Below the pieces are notes generated by a model. That model was given only the letters and a program-made list of their open reading frames with translations, was not told the origin of the DNA and did no database searches. From a virus, in the IMG/VR virus record IMGVR_UViG_3300021197_001961, positions 1 through 59,055 of that record: a stretch of DNA of 59,055 nt; one strand, written 5' to 3'. Position 1 is the first letter of the stretch. Each line of letters starts with the position of its first letter. Made by a program: the position numbers and the translations under genes. Positions 52,631-59,055 of this stretch are shown here, one piece after another.

Positions 52631-53472
52631 TACAGTTCAAGCGCCTTTTTTATCATATCAGGGATATCTTTTCTCTTCCGAACCATAACTTCTATTAGGT
52701 CCTCTCCTCGTAATTTAAACCATTCCTCTTTTGAGGCGCCCACAAGATTGTTTGTTATGACCGTCATATCCATCATTCTTGCTTCCACAACTATTCGAGA
52801 AAGTGTCTCTGGTGTTTTCGGAAAAAATACCAAAGATTCGTTATTCCCTAAACGTCTTAAGAAATCCCTATAAGGTAGACTAGGAATTAATTCATACTCT
52901 AGACTTTTTGCCTTACAATACATAATTGAGTCGGTTGTGTTCTTATGTGGTATGCTTGATTGCATTATAGAGCATCTACCTACCTTCTTTATATTTGACA
53001 TTTCCTTCAGCAAAGAAAGATCATCGGCTGACCACAGATTTCCTCCGAGACTTATAATGTTATCAATTTGAAGGTTCTTGTATACTATATTTTTGTGAAA
53101 CGTAGACTGACACAAAACAGCGGAAGCAGATTTATAAAACTGTCTGTTTATTATCTCATCTGGGGGAGCCTTAAACTGTGGGTAAGTTGCCGGGTTTCTG
53201 CTTTTTAAGTATTTGTGGTCATGTTCGTAAATGACATATTTTTCACTAGCTAATGCCGACTTAACTTGTTGGCTTAGATTGACAAAATTGGCAATAATAA
53301 ATACAGAGCCCTTAAAATTGTTAACTATTTGCTGACTTATTAAGTGACTTTGAAATCTATGTACCTTATATCCCTGAAGTGTTAATATGTTGATGAACTC
53401 TTCATTGTTGATTTCTCCGCCGCCCAAAATATGCTCGACGAAGAAATCAGCTACGAATACTACATTAGTCAT
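52630..53472 (-). CDS. Glycosyltransferase, GT4-like
   Basis: ATG at 53472 (MTNVVFVADFFVEHILGGGE) is the likely start, rather than a TTG three codons earlier. The product is 280 residues. It has GGGEINNEEFINILTLQGY like other GT-B N-terminal domains, and FPKTPETLSRIVVEARMMDM with the E-x7-E pattern (ETLSRIVVE) at the donor site. It is shorter than typical GT4 proteins (about 350-400), so the N-terminal domain is reduced. The stop is TAATG-coupled to the next gene. Confidence 0.7.
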   Translation of the reverse strand: MTNVVFVADFFVEHILGGGEINNEEFINILTLQGYKVHRFQSHLISQQIVNNFKGSVFIIANFVNLSQQVKSALASEKYVIYEHDHKYLKSRNPATYPQFKAPPDEIINRQFYKSASAVLCQSTFHKNIVYKNLQIDNIISLGGNLWSADDLSLLKEMSNIKKVGRCSIMQSSIPHKNTTDSIMYCKAKSLEYELIPSLPYRDFLRRLGNNESLVFFPKTPETLSRIVVEARMMDMTVITNNLVGASKEEWFKLRGEDLIEVMVRKRKDIPDMIKKALEL

Positions 53473-54736
53473 GGGTCTCAACGTCTAGGTTTGAGAGCCA
53501 ATCTTCGACGTCAAATTCTTCCCTTTTGTAGACTGCTTCGCAAAATTCAGAATACTTTACCTCAGCAGTAAAGTTTTTCTCCAAGTGTGACCTTAGAGTC
53601 TTAGCCATCCCCTTAAAGCGATTAACGTCTTTATACATTTCTCTCAGGCGATTCTTATAGCTTGCCTCTTTTGCATAACACCATTGAGAGTCGGCATCTA
53701 AGACGTTCTCCCAAACTGATTCTGGCATAATTGGCTTCATTTCATACTCTACAGTCGAAAAGAAAGGTGCGATCTTGGTTGTTGTCTTCTTATTCTTCTT
53801 CTTGACCTTCTTGGGAGCGTGAAGGAAATCTTTATGCCCACTCCAGTTTGGGGCGATTATCGGCATCTCATTATAGGCAGCTTCAAAAAGTGGCAATCCA
53901 AATCCCTCACCATGCGTGAGGGACACCATACATTTTATTTTCGGATTCGTGTAAAGAGAAGTCATCTCCTCATTGGTCATATATCCGTGAAGCAGGTAGA
54001 CCTTGCATGTTCTGTTATCATACTCTCGCAAAATATTTCGAAGCCTTGAGATTGTGATGTCACGGTCAATCGAAGAATTTTTAAACAAATTGGTTTTGAC
54101 AACCAACCCAACTGGATCATCTTTGAATTCCTCAATCCACCAACGAATTGTGTTTTCTAGATTCTTTCGAGGTCCCCACTGGGACACAGTGAGGAAATTG
54201 AAATCATAGTCGAGTGAAATATCTATAGGTGCAGCCTTATATTTTCTTACAGGATAATGCACCACATCTACCGGAGTTTCGCACTTGTAGAGAAAGGTAT
54301 CGCCACCGTTGTCCGGGGTTGCTTCATACACAGTATCCACGAATGTATCCCTAGAGTGATTAGAGATCGTAATAATCTTATCCATAAGCCGACTTTTCTC
54401 AATCCAAAGACCAGAGATCTTTGTGCTCTCTATGCCGGCAGTGTAACCAATATTAATCGGAGTCAACTTTTCCCACTCATTTGGAATTGTAACTTGAAGT
54501 GACATATCAAAACTACCACCGTTATGAAGATGAAGTCCTGTTTTTCGAATTAGATTGTCGATCCAATCTCTGTCTGGATCATTTGGTAGTAACCAACTGC
54601 TGTTGCCCCAGTTTGTTGGCTTCAAATAAACATCAAATCTATCTGACTCAGACATTAGCGACCTGAGTGCAAAGCGGCACTGCTCGCCATATCCAGTTTG
54701 TGATAGCGCTGGACCTACAACTATAATCTTTCTCAT
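53465..54736 (-). CDS. Glycosyltransferase family 4
   Basis: Start ATG at 54736 (MRKIIVVGPALSQTGYGEQC), ATGA-coupled to the previous gene; an in-frame earlier start exists. The 423-residue protein has the GT4 donor motif SLTHGEGFGLPLFEAAYNEM with E-x7-E (EGFGLPLFE), and a preceding VSQWGPRKNLENTIRWW loop. The donor and linkage are unknown. Lys-rich KKVKKKNKKTTTK around residue 320 is a basic loop that may contact phosphate or membrane lipid. Confidence 0.85.
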   Translation of the reverse strand: MRKIIVVGPALSQTGYGEQCRFALRSLMSESDRFDVYLKPTNWGNSSWLLPNDPDRDWIDNLIRKTGLHLHNGGSFDMSLQVTIPNEWEKLTPINIGYTAGIESTKISGLWIEKSRLMDKIITISNHSRDTFVDTVYEATPDNGGDTFLYKCETPVDVVHYPVRKYKAAPIDISLDYDFNFLTVSQWGPRKNLENTIRWWIEEFKDDPVGLVVKTNLFKNSSIDRDITISRLRNILREYDNRTCKVYLLHGYMTNEEMTSLYTNPKIKCMVSLTHGEGFGLPLFEAAYNEMPIIAPNWSGHKDFLHAPKKVKKKNKKTTTKIAPFFSTVEYEMKPIMPESVWENVLDADSQWCYAKEASYKNRLREMYKDVNRFKGMAKTLRSHLEKNFTAEVKYSEFCEAVYKREEFDVEDWLSNLDVETHD

Positions 54737-56016
54737 TGTGTTACCTCTTGAAAATTCCAACTTTGATACCCCTTACGAGTATCCCAGGACCCAAAGTTCT
54801 CAACTACGTGTGTTAGCAATTTGTCCCATCTTTCAGCGAATTGTTCTGAGCTGTAATTTGTCAAAATATGGTTTCTTCCCATTTCGCCCATCTTTGCCAG
54901 CTCATCCTGTGGCATTTCGTGAATCTTAACCAATGCATTTATGAAATCATCTCGATTGACACGGTCCTCGTAAATATAGGGTACCTCTTGAGAGCCAATG
55001 ATAGACTTTGAAGTAGGTTCAAGCCCGATACCAAACCAATTCTTGCCATCGGTTACCTGTTCTTGAAGACCGCCGGTCATATTGACAATTACGGGTGTTT
55101 CGCACGCTAGTGATTCAAAGGTGGCTAAACCAAAGCCTTCAGCATCTGCAATATTTATCGTACAATCACAACAAGCATATAACATTGCTAGTTGTTCAGG
55201 AGGTAGCTTTTGGTGTGAGAGCATCACCTGCCCATCTGTTAGGTTCAGGTGCTCCATCAAGTGTACCAAGTCTTGCCCATGGGGATCTTTAGGGTCTGTG
55301 TGCATAATAAGTTTTGCCTCGTCATGACCTACCTTATCTAAAAATTCTTTAAACCACCATAGCACAGTGCCGCTCATCTTTCGACGAGCATTCCTATTGT
55401 TCCAGAAAAATAAAGTTGTTTTTTCACTTTCCTCAGTAGACATCTTAAAAGAAGCTTCCCTAAAGTTCTGTGTGCTCTGACTCTTCATCGGCTGTTTACA
55501 GAAAACTTCAGTGTTTGTCATATGAGGAATGTACATTTCTCTAATTTCAGGGGAGACTGTTTGGACAATATCGCTAGTTACTTTCGAAATAGTGGCGACA
55601 AGATCGTTAGAGTCATACCATTTTTTATTAAAATGTGGGTATGGGTAGTTGTCCCAAACATGATAATAAACCATAGGTACCGCAGAACGAACTTCGTTCT
55701 CCATCTCCCATAACCATCCATAAAAACGTGGGTCAGTCATAAACCACAGCACATCCGGCTTTTGGTTAATCAACATTGACCTAACCACATCTGGCGTTCC
55801 GTATCCATCAATTGGGTATATAATCCAATCATCACCGTGGGGGTCAACCTTAATCGGCTGATAATTGTGGTGCTTCATAGCACCCCCTAAACAGACAAAA
55901 CGATACTTGCCAGTTGCAAGCATCGCTTCAATAAAATATCTTGTCTGAGTTCCTACCCCGGAGGGGGATAGGGGATGGTCTGATAAGACCATAATTAACT
56001 TTTTCTTTTCTGCCAT
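54733..56016 (-). CDS. Glycosyltransferase family 4
   Basis: A 427-residue GT4 protein with an N-terminal SDHPLSPSGVGTQTRYFIEA donor-side loop, FFWNNRNARRKMSGT in the linker, and DAEGFGLATFESLACETPVI carrying the E-x7-E motif (EGFGLATFE). It is the first gene of the cassette in the transcription order and may act early in glycan assembly. It follows the nuclease gene by 3 bases. Membrane or lipid attachment is not evident. Confidence 0.88.
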   Translation of the reverse strand: MAEKKKLIMVLSDHPLSPSGVGTQTRYFIEAMLATGKYRFVCLGGAMKHHNYQPIKVDPHGDDWIIYPIDGYGTPDVVRSMLINQKPDVLWFMTDPRFYGWLWEMENEVRSAVPMVYYHVWDNYPYPHFNKKWYDSNDLVATISKVTSDIVQTVSPEIREMYIPHMTNTEVFCKQPMKSQSTQNFREASFKMSTEESEKTTLFFWNNRNARRKMSGTVLWWFKEFLDKVGHDEAKLIMHTDPKDPHGQDLVHLMEHLNLTDGQVMLSHQKLPPEQLAMLYACCDCTINIADAEGFGLATFESLACETPVIVNMTGGLQEQVTDGKNWFGIGLEPTSKSIIGSQEVPYIYEDRVNRDDFINALVKIHEMPQDELAKMGEMGRNHILTNYSSEQFAERWDKLLTHVVENFGSWDTRKGYQSWNFQEVTQ

Positions 56017-56019
56017 TTG

Positions 56020-56790
56020 TTACCTACAATGTTCAGTTTTATGAAACTCACAGCCCCGACAAGACAGTCGGTTCTTGATGTGCTTCTTTTTCTGTATATT
56101 GTATACGGCTTTATTCAATAGTTTAAGGGCATTTTCAGTTTTTCTTGGTCCACTGGTAACTCGAAAGATCTCGACGTGATTCTTTTTTGCCGTGCGTTTG
56201 ATCAAAGCGAAGTGAGTCTCGATCATCTTAGGATCAACGTTGTGCTTACGTGCAAAGTGATGCTTATATAATGTCAACTGATAGGTGACCATGGGATCAG
56301 ATCGCCGGCGAGAATCCCAACCCCAAGACGTCGTCTTCCAGTCAAGGATGTGATATTTACCGTCCGTGGTCTTAACCACAAGGTCGATAAAGCCCTTAAA
56401 CAGGTATTCAACGCCCTCCATAGGCTCGTAGAGCTTCTCCTCTGCCGAAAACACCTCGTAGTCCCCGAAATACTCCGAGAGAGCAGGGACAGGCATCCCT
56501 GCCAGTTCTACACCCTGCTGTTCCATTTCTGTAACAAGTGACTGCTTTAGCTCCACGCCATCAACGAGGAGACCCTCAATTTCTTTTTCAAAAGCCTTGG
56601 TGAATAGTTCGCCCTCCTTGCCTTCAGGCAGCGTTCCCAAGACACGTTGCTCGCAAACCTCGTGGATGGCGCTCCCAAAGGCAGTATGCTCACTTCCGAC
56701 AAATCCCTTGAGCTTATCGATATTTACTAGTTTATGGTAATAGGCGCATTTCGCCCAGTTCTTGAGTTCGGAAAATGATATATGTGGCAT
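56020..56790 (-). CDS. PD-(D/E)XK nuclease, Cas4/RecB-like with Fe-S cysteines
   Basis: The 256-residue protein has all the motifs of this group: H43 in AIHEVCEQ, D136 in FKGFIDLVV, D150 and K152 in ILDWKTT, and Y170/Q171 in TYQLTLYKHHF. C15 plus C244, C247 and C255 (CRGCEFHKTEHC) match the four-cysteine iron-sulfur cluster of Cas4 and AddB nucleases. It would be a DNA exonuclease involved in recombination, repair or processing of phage ends. No cas1 or cas2 gene is nearby, so it is not a CRISPR component here. Start by position only; no strong ribosome site. Confidence 0.87.
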   Translation of the reverse strand: MPHISFSELKNWAKCAYYHKLVNIDKLKGFVGSEHTAFGSAIHEVCEQRVLGTLPEGKEGELFTKAFEKEIEGLLVDGVELKQSLVTEMEQQGVELAGMPVPALSEYFGDYEVFSAEEKLYEPMEGVEYLFKGFIDLVVKTTDGKYHILDWKTTSWGWDSRRRSDPMVTYQLTLYKHHFARKHNVDPKMIETHFALIKRTAKKNHVEIFRVTSGPRKTENALKLLNKAVYNIQKKKHIKNRLSCRGCEFHKTEHCR

Positions 56791-57078
56791 TTATTTCTTT
56801 GAGCTGTTCGACTTTGCGGTGCGTCTTCTCTTAATGGGAGGTTTTATTTTTTTAAATTCCCAAGTGCCCTCGCAGGGGGTTTCAGCACCTTTGTTGTTTA
56901 CGTGAGAACTCTTTAGCAGTTCTATCTTGTTATACCCTTTTTTCAATAAAAGTTCTTTTACATCACAATCGTTGAAAATTATTTTTTTAGGAAATTGATA
57001 GTCTTGCCTTGGAGCTTTTATAGTACAATATATTATACCACCTTTTTCCTGTATGTCAACACTTATTTCCTTAGTCAT
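56791..57078 (-). CDS. Small basic protein, unknown
   Basis: A 95-residue protein with an acidic-to-mixed N-terminal half (IIYCTIKAPRQDYQFPK) and a basic C-terminal end (KPPIKRRRTAKSNSSKK) that may bind nucleic acid. GGAGG lies 6 bases before the ATG. No family is recognised. Its place beside the nuclease gene may suggest a partner role. Confidence 0.6.
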   Translation of the reverse strand: MTKEISVDIQEKGGIIYCTIKAPRQDYQFPKKIIFNDCDVKELLLKKGYNKIELLKSSHVNNKGAETPCEGTWEFKKIKPPIKRRRTAKSNSSKK

Positions 57079-57778
57079 CTATTTCCTCCACCAAAAAATT
57101 AAGTTTACGATAACACTGGGGTGATAAAGTTCTAACTTCCGCTTTATCTTTCAAGAAGTAATACTCGAAGCTTTCTGCGAAGTATTCTGCCAAAGATGTA
57201 GCTCCGTATGGAGTTAAGAACAAACCTTGCGTTGCCTGTCTTAGCATTTCATATCCAACATCTTTAAACAAAAACATATCAAATTCTTCCGAATACTCAG
57301 TTTGCATAAAATCTTTAGGATGAACCTTGTATCCCTCTGAACTTAGAATATAATATAGCCTCTGTCTTTTTCCTAAAAACTCCCGGCTTACCCTCTGATC
57401 TTCATAAATTTGAGAACCATACTGCGCCTCTGTCAGGTGTGCCATCTCATGCACTAAGTCATCGATGAAATCTGAATCGTCATCTTGCTCATTGGTGATG
57501 TATATCGCACCTTCCCGATAAAAAGCGTTGATCTGCCTCTCCTCAAACTCTGGAAATTGTCCTATAAAGATACTATCCAAGCCGTAAGCCAGATGTTGAG
57601 GCACTGTTCTCTCAACACGATCTAAGCTTAACTGAAGGTCTATATGATCTGGCAGAGGGTCTTTAACCAAGACAAAGACATCTCCATAAAGGTACCACTC
57701 TTTTTTCTTGGCGGATGCCCTAGATGCGCTCTCAGTTATAAAGATTTCAAGACGTCGTCTGGTTATGTTTATTTTCAT
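57071..57778 (-). CDS. Zincin-like metallopeptidase-fold protein
   Basis: This 235-residue protein carries DLVHEMAHLTEAQYG, with H110, E111 and H114 forming the HExxH zinc site. AEYFAESFEYYF at 197-208 supplies a possible third ligand (E198 or E202), as in gluzincin-like proteins. There is no signal peptide, so it should work inside the cell. The role might be cleavage of a head or tail protein or of a host protein, but the substrate is unknown. The start at 57778 has no clear Shine-Dalgarno sequence and overlaps the upstream gene by 32 bases, so it might begin later. Confidence 0.75.
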   Translation of the reverse strand: MKINITRRRLEIFITESASRASAKKKEWYLYGDVFVLVKDPLPDHIDLQLSLDRVERTVPQHLAYGLDSIFIGQFPEFEERQINAFYREGAIYITNEQDDDSDFIDDLVHEMAHLTEAQYGSQIYEDQRVSREFLGKRQRLYYILSSEGYKVHPKDFMQTEYSEEFDMFLFKDVGYEMLRQATQGLFLTPYGATSLAEYFAESFEYYFLKDKAEVRTLSPQCYRKLNFLVEEIDD

Positions 57779-58037
57779 CGCGATTCATTTCTAGATCACA
57801 CAGTGCTTGGTGATATCCTCTTAGGAAATTTTCACCTGCTATAGCTAGTGTGAATTCCGGAAAGTCCTCCGCTAGAGTGTCTACTATCATTTGAACAGTC
57901 ACATTTCCATCTTCTGGACTATGCTTTGTGCCTACATAATTTACTAGCCAAGTTTTTAATTCATTTTCTTTTTCGACTGTCTCTCTTAACTCTGGGTTAT
58001 CCCATTCATCAAAACTACTAGGATCTGCTTCATTCAT
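57747..58037 (-). CDS. Small protein, unknown
   Basis: A 96-residue acidic protein with MNEADPSSFDEWDNPELRET at the start and helical segments VTVQMIVDTLAEDFPEF and ENFLRGYHQALCDLEM. It is TAATG-coupled to the PhoH gene. No known family was recognised. It might be a small regulatory partner of PhoH or of the protease, by position only. Confidence 0.6.
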   Translation of the reverse strand: MNEADPSSFDEWDNPELRETVEKENELKTWLVNYVGTKHSPEDGNVTVQMIVDTLAEDFPEFTLAIAGENFLRGYHQALCDLEMNRDENKHNQTTS

Positions 58038-59055
58038 TATAATATTTTGGCTGCCAATGTTGCAACCTTTGACCTTTCTCCTCGTCGTAGGGTGACATGT
58101 CCTGATAGATCGAATGATTTAAATTTTTCAACCGCATATGTCAATCCATTGGATGTCTGGTCAATGTATGCGTTATCAATTTGCTCAATATCGCCTGTTA
58201 GGACTATCTTTGTATCTTCCCCTACTCGGGTAATTATAGTCTTTAATTCGTGACTTGTTAAATTCTGCGCCTCGTCGATAATGATAAACGCATTTGAGAT
58301 TGAACGACCGCGAATATAAGTTAGAGCCTCAATCTCTATAATGCCTTTTTCAAAATACATCTCAAGCATATTTTTATCACCATTCATCAAAAACTCTAGG
58401 TTATCTTTAATGGGGGCTAACCATGGAGACATCTTTTCTTCTAAGGTTCCTGGTAGGAAGCCAATGTCCTTGCCCATGGGCTGCACCGGTCTTGAGACGA
58501 TTAGTCTGCTATATTCCTTAGACCCTAAGCATTGCTCCATTCCTGCGGCAATTGCGCATAGTGTTTTTCCACAACCAGCGCGACCGACGAGGGAGATAAT
58601 GGGAATCTCTGGGTTCATAAGAATATCTAGTGCAAAGGCTTGCTCCTTGTTACGTGCGCGCACACCCCAAATGCCGTCCTTGTATTCTTGAACTTTTTCT
58701 AGAGAAACATGGGGATTGATATATCTCGCCAGGGCGCTCTTCTTTTCGTTTGCGTTTGAAACGAGCATAATAAACTCGTTTGCGTAAGCTTTTACGCCGT
58801 CTTCTAGAAAAACGTCTTCTCCAGCGTAAAACTGGTCTATTATTTGATCATCTACCGGAACTGTTTTAAACCCAGCATAAAGTTCTGAATCTTTATCTAA
58901 AACCTTTTCAGCCTTATAGTCTTCAGCAACAATCCCTACAGAATCGCATATGACGCGCATATTGACGTCTTTGGACACTACGATGACCTTGCGGTCAGGA
59001 TGTTCCATACCTTCCGTTAGAGCGGCTCCTATGATGATATTATCAGGTATGTTGG
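58037..59055 (-). CDS. PIN-PhoH ATPase (5' end beyond the window)
   Basis: The PhoH domain is clear: Walker A in SLVGRAGCGKTLCAIA, SRPVQPMGKDIGFLPGTLEE, Walker B in AFIIIDEAQNLTSHELKT, and VLTGDIEQIDNAYID. Before the first in-frame ATG (59008) the frame stays open to the window edge and encodes NIPDNIIIGAALTEG, a PIN-domain-like stretch. That is followed by MEHPDRKVIVVSKDVNMRV, which also fits PIN. So the protein is longer than 323 residues and of PhoH2 type, an RNA helicase/nuclease-like protein common in marine phages, often linked to phosphate stress or RNA turnover. The function in phages is unresolved. Confidence 0.88.
   Translation of the reverse strand, partial: NIPDNIIIGAALTEGMEHPDRKVIVVSKDVNMRVICDSVGIVAEDYKAEKVLDKDSELYAGFKTVPVDDQIIDQFYAGEDVFLEDGVKAYANEFIMLVSNANEKKSALARYINPHVSLEKVQEYKDGIWGVRARNKEQAFALDILMNPEIPIISLVGRAGCGKTLCAIAAGMEQCLGSKEYSRLIVSRPVQPMGKDIGFLPGTLEEKMSPWLAPIKDNLEFLMNGDKNMLEMYFEKGIIEIEALTYIRGRSISNAFIIIDEAQNLTSHELKTIITRVGEDTKIVLTGDIEQIDNAYIDQTSNGLTYAVEKFKSFDLSGHVTLRRGERSKVATLAAKIL

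Noticed and set aside
56020-56790. Reading the Cas4-like nuclease as part of a CRISPR system
   Set aside because: No cas genes or repeat arrays are seen; such nucleases are common in phages as DNA enzymes.
58037-59008. A complete 323-residue PhoH starting at ATG 59008
   Set aside because: The frame stays open to the right edge and encodes PIN-like residues ahead of the ATG, so the gene is cut by the window.

Overview
The window looks like part of the genome of a tailed, contractile (myovirus-type), distantly T4-related phage, most likely from a marine or otherwise uncultured bacterial host. This rests on baseplate wedge proteins of the gp25 and gp6/J types, a hub-like protein with an M23 peptidase, a gp55-like late sigma factor, a RuvC-like nuclease and a PIN-PhoH protein. 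All genes I accept lie on the minus strand, so transcription runs from high to low coordinates. Genes are packed tightly with many 1-8 base overlaps, and no gap exceeds about 100 bases. I see no tRNA, rRNA, insertion sequence, CRISPR array or integrase.

Layout in transcription order (right to left). (1) 59055-56020: PIN-PhoH ATPase (5' end outside the window), two small unknown proteins, a zincin-type metalloprotease-like protein and a Cas4/RecB-like Fe-S nuclease. (2) 56016-36533: a cassette of about 19.5 kb with 19 genes for carbohydrate work. It has six glycosyltransferases (five GT4/CgeB-like, one GT2) and a set for a deoxysugar (split transketolase, reductase, RfbH-type 3-dehydrase, RmlB-type 4,6-dehydratase). 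These are followed by a B12/radical-SAM enzyme, a GT29 sialyltransferase-like protein, a CMP-sugar synthetase fused to a cupin, an SDR, a dehydroquinate-synthase-like cyclase, a class III aminotransferase, a GmhA-like isomerase, and the GDP-fucose pair Fcl/Gmd. (3) 36509-34575: a 55-residue coiled-coil protein missed by length cut-offs, a small conserved-looking protein, a zinc ribbon protein, a single-TM protein, the gp55-like sigma factor and a small helical protein. (4) 34575-445: virion assembly genes: OB/M23 hub protein, HxH spike-like protein, a 2427-residue giant, gp25, gp6/J, a 547-residue protein, a 3176-residue tail protein with a gpI-like segment and two LamG domains, then two more large proteins and two pairs of paralogous smaller structural proteins. 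(5) 445-1: a RuvC-like nuclease, truncated at the window edge.

The most interesting part is the carbohydrate cassette. It seems to hold three separate sugar-supply branches (GDP-deoxyhexose; a 3,6-dideoxy sugar possibly extended by a transketolase-like step; and a CMP-activated acid sugar or aminocyclitol-like branch) together with transferases. That suggests the phage builds a complex glycan, either on its own particle or on the host surface. A second signal is the octamer ACTATTTA, or its 7-base core, read on the coding strand just upstream of five genes. It is a candidate late promoter for the gp55-like sigma factor.

All family calls come from reading motifs by eye. No database or structure search was run.
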